Origin: Desulfobacteraceae bacterium
Lineage (GTDB): Bacteria; Desulfobacterota; Desulfobacteria; Desulfobacterales; UBA11574
Reading direction: 5' to 3'
Assembly: GCA_013203195.1 (NCBI GenBank)
Contig: JABMQM010000143.1
Location: 1 to 12,249 of the forward strand
DNA: 12,249 nucleotides
Shown: in pieces, positions 1-5,608 of the stretch
How positions within the stretch are numbered: the first letter of the stretch is position 1
Layout: each line of letters starts with the position of its first letter
Program-made: the position numbers and the translations under genes
Notes under the pieces: generated by a model
The model's database searches: none
Seen by the model: the letters and a program-made list of their open reading frames with translations, nothing else
Told to the model about the DNA's origin: nothing

Positions 1-121
1 CATTAATGCACACAAATGCACATGTCAAGAAAAAAAATAGGATCATCTCCAAAAGAACTGGAGTGATTCTCAGGATACAAGGGCTTGCGGCGAGCTCAGC
101 CGAGCGGTTCAAGGATTCAGC

Positions 122-144
122 CGCCTACGCTAAAGCTACGTCGG
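122..144 (+). repeat. REP-like imperfect palindrome, copy A
   Basis: The 23-nt unit starts CGCCTACGCTAAAGC and ends TACGTCGG, and it is an imperfect palindrome. A related copy lies inverted at 260-281 (reverse complement starts CGTCTACGCAATGC and ends TTCGCCGG). The two match at most positions with one 1-nt indel. Such small palindromes are usual for REP-type intergenic repeats. No RAYT transposase is present in the window. Confidence 0.45.
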
Positions 145-259
145 GCCAAGAGGATTCGAGTGAAATACTTTAAAATATCTATGCCTTAAAAGCAGAAGTT
201 GAAAGAATACTCAAAACGATGATCAAATTGTTTGAAAGCAAACACTTGACCCCCGTGGC

Positions 260-281
260 CCGGCGAAGCATTGCGTAGACG
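260..281 (-). repeat. REP-like imperfect palindrome, copy B (inverted)
   Basis: Reverse-complement relative of the unit at 122-144. It is embedded between two CTTGACCCCC tracts. It may belong to a dispersed intergenic repeat family. This is judged from sequence similarity alone. Confidence 0.4.
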
Positions 282-366
282 GCTTGACCCCCTGAATCCT
301 TGGACCCTCTTTTCCAACTAAATTGGAGAAGAACCTGAAATATATAAAATTCTAATAGGCGCGATA

Positions 367-912
367 TTGCCCCGACCAATTGCCTGGGTTTCAACCCTTG
401 ATGCTTCAGGCAACATGAATCTTGCTCCGTTTTCATTCTTTACAGTTGCAAGTGTTAACCCGCCGATACTGTGCTTCTCGCCACTTTTATTAGAAAATTC
501 AAAAGAGAAAGATACGCTTGTAAACATCAAACAAACCGGTGAGTTTGTAGTAAACGTTGTGAGCCGCGGCCTGGCACAAAAAATGAATCAAACAAGTGCC
601 CATTATCCACCCGGTGTCAATGAATTTGTTGCAGCCGAAGTTGCCGCGCAACAGTCAACAGTTGTAAAACCTCCTCGCGTTGCAGACTCGCCAACAAGTT
701 TTGAGTGTAAACTCCACCAGATTATTTCGTTGGGATCGGAGCCAAGGGCCGGCAACCTGATTTTGGGCAAAATTTGTAACATCCATATTCATCCGGAAAT
801 TTTTAGAAATGGCAAGTTAGACAGTGAGTCTTTGGACACTATCGGGCGTCTATGGGGTGATATGTACTCGACGATCAGGGATTGTTTTGAGATGAAAAGA
901 CCTGAAATATGA
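367..912 (+). CDS. Flavin reductase-like FMN-binding protein, 5' end truncated
   Basis: Member of the flavin reductase-like, FMN-binding split-barrel family, which binds FMN and commonly supplies reduced flavin or acts as an NAD(P)H:flavin oxidoreductase. The signature stretch PRPIAWVSTLDASGNMNLAPFS is at the very start of this reading, followed by SVNPPILCFSP. The C-terminus is complete, with the family-typical IGRLWGDMYSTIRDCFEM close to the end. Family homology extends 15 codons upstream of the TTG at 367 (EIYKILIGAI), back to a TAA at 319-321, but that stretch has no ATG, GTG or TTG. An intact homologue would have roughly 10 more residues and a start codon. Either translation begins at the TTG (weak AGG seven bases upstream), which drops the first helix and strand, or at a rare ATT at 322, or the gene is dead. 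A C-rich repeat tract abuts the break. Family call confident; activity doubtful. Confidence 0.75.
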   Translation: MPRPIAWVSTLDASGNMNLAPFSFFTVASVNPPILCFSPLLLENSKEKDTLVNIKQTGEFVVNVVSRGLAQKMNQTSAHYPPGVNEFVAAEVAAQQSTVVKPPRVADSPTSFECKLHQIISLGSEPRAGNLILGKICNIHIHPEIFRNGKLDSESLDTIGRLWGDMYSTIRDCFEMKRPEI

Positions 913-1011
913 ACAGCAGTTCAAGCTTCTCTGATTTCAAAGGTCTCACTTTTTAGATGTCTCTTCTCACCTGTACGTGCCTGTTCCGCTCAGGCTCAAG
1001 ATAAGTTCAAG

Positions 1012-1507
1012 TTAGACGGCTTCTGCTATGGCCGCGCCTAGTTCTGCCGTTGTCGCCGTGCCTCCCATGTCTGGGGTTCGCAGCGAAGTACTTTCCAGTA
1101 CGGTCTCGATGGCCCGTTCCACGGCAATTGCAGCTTCCGGATGGCCCAGGTGATCGAGCATCATGGCTCCCGACCAGATCTGGCCGATGGGGTTGGCGAT
1201 GCCTTGGCCGGCAATGTCAGGTGCCGATCCGTGTACCGGTTCGAACATGGATGGATACTCGCGAGTCGGATTGATGTTGGCCGACGGCGCCGAGGAAGAT
1301 CGCGTCATTTTTACGAAGCTGGTCGATTCCATCCTCGGGCATCATGCGGCTGGTTCGTTTGTAGGTTTCACAGTTCCACGGAAACGTATCCCATCTGAAT
1401 TTGATATCGAAACGCCGCCCTGCCGCTTCGAGTACCCGTATGCCTTCCGGAACCACCTCTTTACCAATCCCGTCGCCGGGAAGCACCGCGATCCTGTAGA
1501 TGGTCAT
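1012..1507 (-). pseudogene. Remnant of tartrate/D-malate/isopropylmalate-type dehydrogenase with internal deletion
   Basis: NAD-dependent decarboxylating dehydrogenase family (the tartrate dehydrogenase / D-malate dehydrogenase / IPMDH group). The N-terminal 76 residues begin MTIYRIAVLPGDGIGKEVV and run to DAIFLGAVG. The C-terminal part, in another frame, begins APSANINPTREYPSMFEP and runs through VHGSAPDIAGQGIANP to GAAIAEAV. Full-length relatives are about 360 residues; here about 190 central residues are missing, including the substrate-binding arginines, the catalytic Tyr and Lys, and the metal-binding Asp residues. The two parts meet at 1280-1291, where one sequence (minus strand GGCGCCGTCGGC) encodes GAVG in the first frame and most of APSA in the second, suggesting a deletion between short direct repeats. 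The start has a strong AAGGAGG site, so a recent loss is plausible. It cannot encode an active enzyme. Confidence 0.9.
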
Positions 1508-1567
1508 GCACCGCCTCCTTTTTATTTAGCCCTGAAAAACCTGGTCCTAGTGGGCCATGATTCTTTA

Positions 1568-2218
1568 CTAAAGCTTTGTTTTGATGCCGCCGAATGCAGC
1601 AAAACAGGACGATTTGTGTAAGATTTCTACTTTCTCAAATCCGACCTTCTGCATTAATTCAAGCTGATACGTCAAACTCCTGGGAGAATCCTCCTTGTCA
1701 ATATAGTCAAAAACTTTGGCTCGATATTCTTTCCCTCCTAAAGACTCAAGGTAATCTTTATATTTTTCCAACATTAATTCATGTATTACAGGAATGTCGT
1801 GAAATACCATATCGCTTATCCAAAAACTGCCGCCGGGACTTATTGCATCGAATATCTTTTTGAAGACAAACTCCCAGTCTGACTCATCCCTTAGATGATG
1901 GAGCACAGCGGCAGCCAACACTACATCATATGTATCTTTTCCAAGCTCAATTTCCCTAACATCGCCCTGGAACAGGCGAATTTCCCCAGTTTTTTCTTTT
2001 AAGATTCTTGCTCTAGCTTTTTCAAGCATTGGAAGACTCAAATCAACTAAGTCACAGTCAAGCCCATTTAAATACCTTAATGTTTTAATTGTATTGTTGC
2101 CGGCACCGCAGCCAATGTCGAGCAATCGCTTTGCATGTGGTGTAGTTTTAGCTGCCGCTTTCGCTAACAGGTCCATCATTAACGACGCATCAATAATCGC
2201 CTGCTGTCCGGTTTCCAA
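1568..2218 (-). CDS. Class I SAM-dependent methyltransferase, start codon uncertain
   Basis: Rossmann-fold methyltransferase. Motif I is LLDIGCGAGNNT, the acidic end of strand 2 is CDLVDLS, then LFQGDVREI, and motif IV is DVVLAAAVLHHL. The C-terminal LHKSSCFAAFGG is typical of the family. The methyl acceptor cannot be told. The coordinates use the first canonical start, TTG at 2218, but this is probably not the real N-terminus. The open frame continues to 2311 and encodes KTPLEKKATIKEIRERF then DDDVERFSN, a segment usually found before NLETGQ in these proteins. A good ribosome site, AAAGGAG, lies at 2307-2313. Seven bases after it comes an in-frame GCG (2297-2299) where an ATG or GTG would be expected, so a GTG-to-GCG change may have destroyed the start. 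The body of the gene is intact. Confidence 0.8.
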   Translation of the reverse strand: METGQQAIIDASLMMDLLAKAAAKTTPHAKRLLDIGCGAGNNTIKTLRYLNGLDCDLVDLSLPMLEKARARILKEKTGEIRLFQGDVREIELGKDTYDVVLAAAVLHHLRDESDWEFVFKKIFDAISPGGSFWISDMVFHDIPVIHELMLEKYKDYLESLGGKEYRAKVFDYIDKEDSPRSLTYQLELMQKVGFEKVEILHKSSCFAAFGGIKTKL

Positions 2219-2324
2219 ATTGGAAAAACGCTCTACGTCATCATCAAAGCGTTCCCTGATTTCCTTTATTGTGGCTTTTTTCTCAAGAGGGGTTTTCGCT
2301 TTTAATCTCCTTTAGGGTTTAATT

Positions 2325-2352
2325 CCCCGCTGCATGCAGCGTGAAAACGGGG
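2325..2352. repeat. GC-rich REP-like hairpin 1
   Basis: A perfect 14-bp palindrome CGCTGCATGCAGCG (2328-2341) lies inside an outer CCCCG (2325-2329) and CGGGG (2348-2352) pair. It lies directly upstream of the methyltransferase ribosome site on the minus strand. No T-run follows on either strand, so it does not look like a standard terminator. Confidence 0.55.
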
Positions 2353-2368
2353 TGTTCCTTTAGTTAGA

Positions 2369-2392
2369 TACCCCGTAGCTTGCTGCGGGGTA
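2369..2392. repeat. GC-rich REP-like hairpin 2
   Basis: TACCCCGTAGC (2369-2379) pairs with GCTGCGGGGTA (2382-2392) through 11 bp with one G-U pair and a 2-nt TT turn. It shares the CCCCG / CGGGG arms with the hairpin at 2325-2352, so the two probably belong to one repeat family placed as a pair between the MFS gene and the methyltransferase. Confidence 0.6.
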
Positions 2393-2414
2393 ATTCATTT
2401 AATATTTTTTGGGT

Positions 2415-2439
2415 AATAAAATCGTGTTACGATTTTATT
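2415..2439. repeat. Perfect A+T-rich inverted repeat
   Basis: AATAAAATCGT (2415-2425), loop GTT, ACGATTTTATT (2429-2439): 11 perfect pairs, 14 bases past the MFS stop codon (minus strand). It could be a weak 3' end structure for the MFS transcript or a protein-binding dyad. No clear poly-T tail supports a classical terminator. Confidence 0.5.
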
Positions 2440-2452
2440 CGCAGATTGTAAA

Positions 2453-3694
2453 TCAATTATTTTGGGTTCTGTGCAGCAAAACAGGACCCAGCGCGGCGGC
2501 GATTCCCATTGAGCCGAAGGTTAGCCCCCAGGACAATGAGGTTGAACCTCCACCTGTTAGATCTAAAACCATGCCGGCGGCCACTGATCCCAGGGACGCG
2601 GCGGCGAACCCCCCCAGGGATTGGAGGGCCATGGTGGCGCCCTGGAGCTTGGGCTCTGCCGCGGTGATGACCCCGGCATGGATGGCCGCAGAGTCACCCT
2701 GAAAAAACAGGGTGTAGACAAGGCACAGGATAATCACTGCGTTGTAGGGCAACTGTGCCGAAAACCCAATGGTCAGCGCCAGAAGGGCAGAGATTCCCAT
2801 GATTGCAGTTACCACCCGGCGTCGCCCCAGTCGAACGGCCAACTCCCCGCCCACAATGCTGGCCATCATACCTCCGATTCCGGCCACGGCCATTACAGTT
2901 GTGGGTGCCATCAAACCTGCCGGCGCTTTCTGGAGGGTGATACTGAAGCTCAGAAAGACTACCAGCCAGGAGCGGGCAGCAAACATCTCCCACATATGGC
3001 ACATGTAAACAAGGATGTATGCCCGTGCCGGTCGGTTTTTCCAAACCGGTCGGAAATCAAGGATATGTCCCTTTGCAGTTCCGTTGGATACCAATGGAAT
3101 TGACTTGGGTTTTAATACCAGAAAGGACAGGATCAGAGAGAGCACAGAACCCATAGCGGCAATTCCAAACGCTTCCTTCCATCCGAACCATCTGAACATC
3201 TCTCCGGCGCAGTAAAAGGAGATACTGACACCCAACCCGAAACAGGCCGTATAAAAAGAGATCGCCCGGGGATGGGTACGTACGTCCAATCTATCGATGA
3301 GAGCTTTCAGTCCCGGGATAAAGGTGCCGGCAAGCCCAATGCCACTCAAAGCTCTGAAAAGAAGAGCCGACCAAAACCCGCAGGCCAGAATAGCGAAACC
3401 AAGGTTGGCCAACACCCCCAGGGTGCAGAATACCAGGTATATCCGGCGGGCGTCGATCCGGTCGGTGATACTAGTGAGCAGCGGCACGGCCGCCGTGTAG
3501 CCGGCGAAATAGATGCCGTTGATCCAGCCGGCCTGGCCGTTTGATAATCCCCACAGCTTCAGGAAGTAAGGCAGCAGAGCCGGAAAAGCAAAAACCCCGA
3601 GCATGCCAAGCACTTCGGCGACGCACATGGCGGCAATCAGAATGAAGGCTTCGGGGCTTGATGTCTCAGGGTCCTGTCGTAAGTTGGGTGGCAT
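2453..3694 (-). CDS. Major facilitator superfamily (MFS) transporter
   Basis: A 413-residue integral membrane protein with about 12 predicted hydrophobic helices, the normal MFS length. A short polar N-terminus (about residues 1-14) is followed by the first helix (AFILIAAMCVAEVLGML). The loop 2-3 motif A appears as TDRIDARRIY, and the pseudo-symmetric copy in the second half as VRLGRRRVV. Conserved glycines are seen in the helix 4-5 region (ALSGIGLAGTF). The substrate cannot be deduced; general resemblance is to cyanate/nitroimidazole- or organic-acid-type MFS permeases, and this is only an impression. The start ATG has a weak upstream purine tract (AGAGCAAAG). It stands alone in transcription terms, with 108 bases to the PAS gene and a palindrome-rich spacer after its stop. 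Confidence 0.85.
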   Translation of the reverse strand: MPPNLRQDPETSSPEAFILIAAMCVAEVLGMLGVFAFPALLPYFLKLWGLSNGQAGWINGIYFAGYTAAVPLLTSITDRIDARRIYLVFCTLGVLANLGFAILACGFWSALLFRALSGIGLAGTFIPGLKALIDRLDVRTHPRAISFYTACFGLGVSISFYCAGEMFRWFGWKEAFGIAAMGSVLSLILSFLVLKPKSIPLVSNGTAKGHILDFRPVWKNRPARAYILVYMCHMWEMFAARSWLVVFLSFSITLQKAPAGLMAPTTVMAVAGIGGMMASIVGGELAVRLGRRRVVTAIMGISALLALTIGFSAQLPYNAVIILCLVYTLFFQGDSAAIHAGVITAAEPKLQGATMALQSLGGFAAASLGSVAAGMVLDLTGGGSTSLSWGLTFGSMGIAAALGPVLLHRTQNN

Positions 3695-3802
3695 TTCTTT
3701 GCTCTGAAAATATCATAGATTCTGCAGTTCGGCTAACCACGGTCAACCTGCCATAGTGCTTGAAAAAGTGTTACACATTCCTGGCTTGTATAGAAAAGTC
3801 AT

Positions 3803-4441
3803 CTATTCATAAATATCAAAATCAGGACAATGTTTTTTTGCACATTCAGGACAGATGCCATGGCTAATATTGGCTTCAGTATGTTGGTGTATATACACAT
3901 CAACCTGTTCCCAATAGCCTTTATCATCTCGAATTTTTTTACAATGGGAACATAATGGCAGAATACCTCTCAAGGTTTTAATTTCTTTTAAAGCCTTTTT
4001 TAATTTTTTAGTTGTTTTATCACGCTCTATTAGAGCCCTTTTCTTTTCAGTTATATTTATTGCAATCCACATGACAACAGGTTTTCTTTCTGATGAAAGT
4101 CGGAAAGGAAATACACGCCCCTCATACCACTGTGGACTGGAGGGTCCATCCATGGGATTAAGATTCATATTTATGGAAGTCAATTCATACTCAACTATTT
4201 GCAGAGAGTTAGAATCAATTGCTTTTTTTATTGTTAAGATGAATCGATCAGCAATTGCTGTAGGTAAAACATCATGTACTCTTTTCTTTTTAAGATAATC
4301 AACGCTGTCATAAAGGTTGCGTTCTATACCACCTAAAACTTCGATGTAAGTCCCTTCTTCATCAATAATAAACATTGGATCCGGCATTGTTTGAGCGATC
4401 GTTCCAAGCAGAATTGCTTCTTGCCCCACCTTACTATCCAT
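3803..4441 (-). CDS. PAS-domain sensory protein with C-terminal CxxC...CxxC tail
   Basis: Soluble protein of 212 residues. A PAS domain spans roughly residues 10-130 (PDPMFIIDEEGTYIEVLGG near its start; VVMWIAINITEKKRA at its end, typical of the PAS-PAC boundary). A lysine-rich coiled coil follows (about 130-160). The C-terminal module contains CSHCKKIRDDKGYWEQVDVY and then CPECAKKHCPDF, giving two CxxC pairs that could bind a metal. This tail is known at the ends of many PAS proteins and response regulators in Desulfobacterota-like genomes; its function is not established. There is no kinase, cyclase or DNA-binding domain, so it may act by protein contact. I prefer the ATG at 4441 because AAAGGGG precedes it; an ATG at 4456 in the same frame lacks a ribosome site. 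The upstream spacer is A+T-rich with short repeats. Confidence 0.8.
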   Translation of the reverse strand: MDSKVGQEAILLGTIAQTMPDPMFIIDEEGTYIEVLGGIERNLYDSVDYLKKKRVHDVLPTAIADRFILTIKKAIDSNSLQIVEYELTSINMNLNPMDGPSSPQWYEGRVFPFRLSSERKPVVMWIAINITEKKRALIERDKTTKKLKKALKEIKTLRGILPLCSHCKKIRDDKGYWEQVDVYIHQHTEANISHGICPECAKKHCPDFDIYE

Positions 4442-4537
4442 ATTTTCCCCTTTCATCTAAATTGCCTGTTGCGTTATCGCGCCATCCCCGGCAACTATCA
4501 ATGACCATAAAATAATTGCCGGTATGTTTCTGATATC

Positions 4538-4559
4538 ATATAATTTATTTCAACGCAAA
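4538..4559 (+). repeat. 22-bp direct repeat, copy 1
   Basis: Starts ATATAATTTATTTC and ends AACGCAAA, identical to 6743-6764. Both copies are also preceded by TGATATC (4531-4537 and 6733-6739), with 3 extra bases between in the second copy. The two copies bracket the selenoprotein and FAD oxidoreductase genes. Confidence 0.8.
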
Positions 4560-4568
4560 TTTTGCGTT
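4552..4568 (+). terminator. Possible terminator-like hairpin
   Basis: AACGCAA, loop ATT, TTGCGTT, then TTT: a 7-bp stem with a short T-run on the plus strand. No plus-strand gene ends just before it, so it may be a relic. The arm AACGCAA belongs to the 22-bp direct repeat. Confidence 0.35.
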
Positions 4569-4659
4569 TTTGATTAACCCAAAACGTCTCTTTTTCAACT
4601 TATTTAGATTTAGAGCGAATGTGATTGTTGACTATACCTATGAGATATGGCACGAGTTC

Positions 4660-4674
4660 AGGAAACCGGTTCCT
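4660..4674. promoter_or_regulatory. Operator-like palindrome
   Basis: AGGAAACCGGTTCCT: AGGAA-CC and GG-TTCCT are inverted, with one extra A. It lies about 50 bases before the selenoprotein start, a plausible place for a regulator site. No cognate regulator is identified. Confidence 0.3.
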
Positions 4675-4713
4675 TTTAGACTGCATTTTTTTCAAAGATC
4701 GACATAAATAGAC

Positions 4714-4719
4714 AAGGAG
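4714..4719 (+). promoter_or_regulatory. Ribosome binding site deciding selenoprotein start
   Basis: AAGGAG lies six bases before ATG 4726 and only three before an in-frame GTG at 4723. This favours ATG 4726. Confidence 0.7.
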
Positions 4720-4725
4720 TGCGTG

Positions 4726-5556
4726 ATGCGTTGGAAACAGTTTTTTACCCCTGTTCAATCCATGAATTCTGAAGACGCCAAAGAATTTATGACCGGAAAA
4801 GCCCAGGATGAATTTACCCTTTTGGATGTTCGTCAACCCAGTGAGTACGAAAAGAATCATATCCCCGGTGCAAAATTGATTCCCATTGGTGAGCTTGATA
4901 AAAGATTGGACGAAATTGATCCGAGCAAACCGGTGTTGACCTACTGAGCTATCGGCGGACGAAGCCGGGTGGCTTCGCAAATGCTTGCCGGTAAAGGATT
5001 CGATCAGGTCATCAACATGTCCGGTGGTATTAAGGCTTGGGATGATCCCGTGGCTTTCGGATCGGAAGAACAGGGACTGGATCTTCTTACGGGCTACGAA
5101 TCCGTTGAAGAGACACTTATCAATGCCTATTCTCTTGAGGCTGGTTTGCGTGACTTTTATCTTACCATGATCGATAAAGTGGCAGTCGATGAGGTTAAAT
5201 CCCTATTTCGGAAGCTATCCGATATCGAAGTGCTCCATCAAAACCGCATATTAGAAGAATACATTCAGATCACCGGCAAAGAAATTAACCGGGACACTTT
5301 TGAATCGGCACGGGTGGAAAAGGCCGTGGAAGGGGGACTTACCACTGACGAGTATATCGGGTTATACAAACCGGATTGGAATGCTTCGTCGGATATTATC
5401 GGTCTTGCCATGTCCATCGAAGCCCAAGCGCTGGATCTCTATACCCGGGCTGCGAATCGCGCCAAAGATGAACGAAGTCAAAGGGTGCTGAAAAAAATCG
5501 CAGAGGAAGAGCGGGCACATTTGGAGCAACTGGCGAAATTGATGGACAGTTTGTAA
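4726..5556 (+). CDS. Selenocysteine-containing rhodanese fused to ferritin-like di-iron domain
   Basis: Read through the TGA at 4945-4947 as selenocysteine, this is a 276-residue protein. Residues about 10-106 are a rhodanese domain: LLDVRQPSEYEKNHIPGA, the active-site loop VLTY-U74-AIGGRSR (normally VxYCAxGGRS), and the closing MSGGIKAW (98-105). Residues about 120-276 are a ferritin-like four-helix domain with ligand candidates E138, E168/H171, E232 and E262/H265. Rhodaneses move sulfane sulfur through a persulfide on the catalytic residue; here a selenolate would hold it, or handle selenium itself. Cysteine-containing rhodanese-ferritin fusions of this architecture exist. Evidence against a nonsense mutation: TGA falls exactly on the catalytic residue, the frame and motifs stay intact on both sides, and a SECIS-like stem follows. 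Ordinary gene callers would split it into 4723-4947 and about 4969-5556. The FAD oxidoreductase follows after 52 bases on the same strand. The Sec machinery is not in the window. Confidence 0.9.
4945..4977 (+). promoter_or_regulatory. Sec UGA codon and candidate bacterial SECIS element
   Basis: UGA at 4945-4947 is followed by a perfect 7-bp stem CGAAGCC (4960-4966) / GGCTTCG (4971-4977) with loop GGGT (4967-4970). The loop begins 20 bases after the UGA and starts with G, in line with the general bacterial SECIS rule (short stem-loop within roughly 16-37 bases, G in the first loop positions). The stem also encodes the conserved RSRVAS residues. SelB binding is inferred. Confidence 0.75.
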
Positions 5557-5608
5557 AGTAAAGCAGTAATGGCAAAGCTCTCAGCTGTACGATAAAAAGG
5601 ATTAAACC

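Larger units (their letters stand above)
1..321. other. Left-end non-coding spacer with small repeats
   Basis: I see no convincing gene here. The spacer carries two related imperfect palindromes in opposite orientation (122-144 and 260-281), and a run of degenerate C-rich units (CTTGACCCCC, CTTGACCCCC, TGAATCCTTGGACCCT) at about 244-308 that ends just before the truncated flavin reductase. A minus-strand open frame crosses this area, but it overlaps the reductase coding region and has no recognisable motif, so I treat it as chance. Confidence 0.6.
4457..4725. other. Divergent intergenic region between PAS gene and selenoprotein gene
   Basis: No gene seen. It must hold both divergent promoters. 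It contains copy 1 of a 22-bp direct repeat (4538-4559), a small hairpin formed from the repeat end (4552-4568), and a near-perfect palindrome AGGAAACCGGTTCCT (4660-4674). A TTGACT at 4628-4633 could be a -35 box for the plus-strand gene, but no convincing -10 lies 16-18 bases after it. Confidence 0.5.

Noticed and set aside
1..320. tRNA or small RNA gene in the left spacer
   Set aside because: No cloverleaf, TTCGA-type loop with matching stems, or terminator could be built.
179..436. Minus-strand 85-codon ORF
   Set aside because: It overlaps the flavin reductase frame and a repeat-rich spacer, and it has no motif or ribosome site.
2694..3103. Overlapping ORFs on both strands inside the MFS gene
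   Set aside because: They are shadows of the MFS frame, rich in chance Gly/Arg/His, without motifs.
4628..4656. Sigma-70 promoter starting at TTGACT
   Set aside because: The -35-like box is good, but no acceptable -10 lies at the right spacing; not listed as a promoter.
4723..4947. Short stand-alone rhodanese ORF ending at TGA, followed by a separate ferritin-like ORF
   Set aside because: The TGA sits at the catalytic residue, and the next in-frame codons complete the rhodanese signature; one selenoprotein explains both pieces better than two genes.
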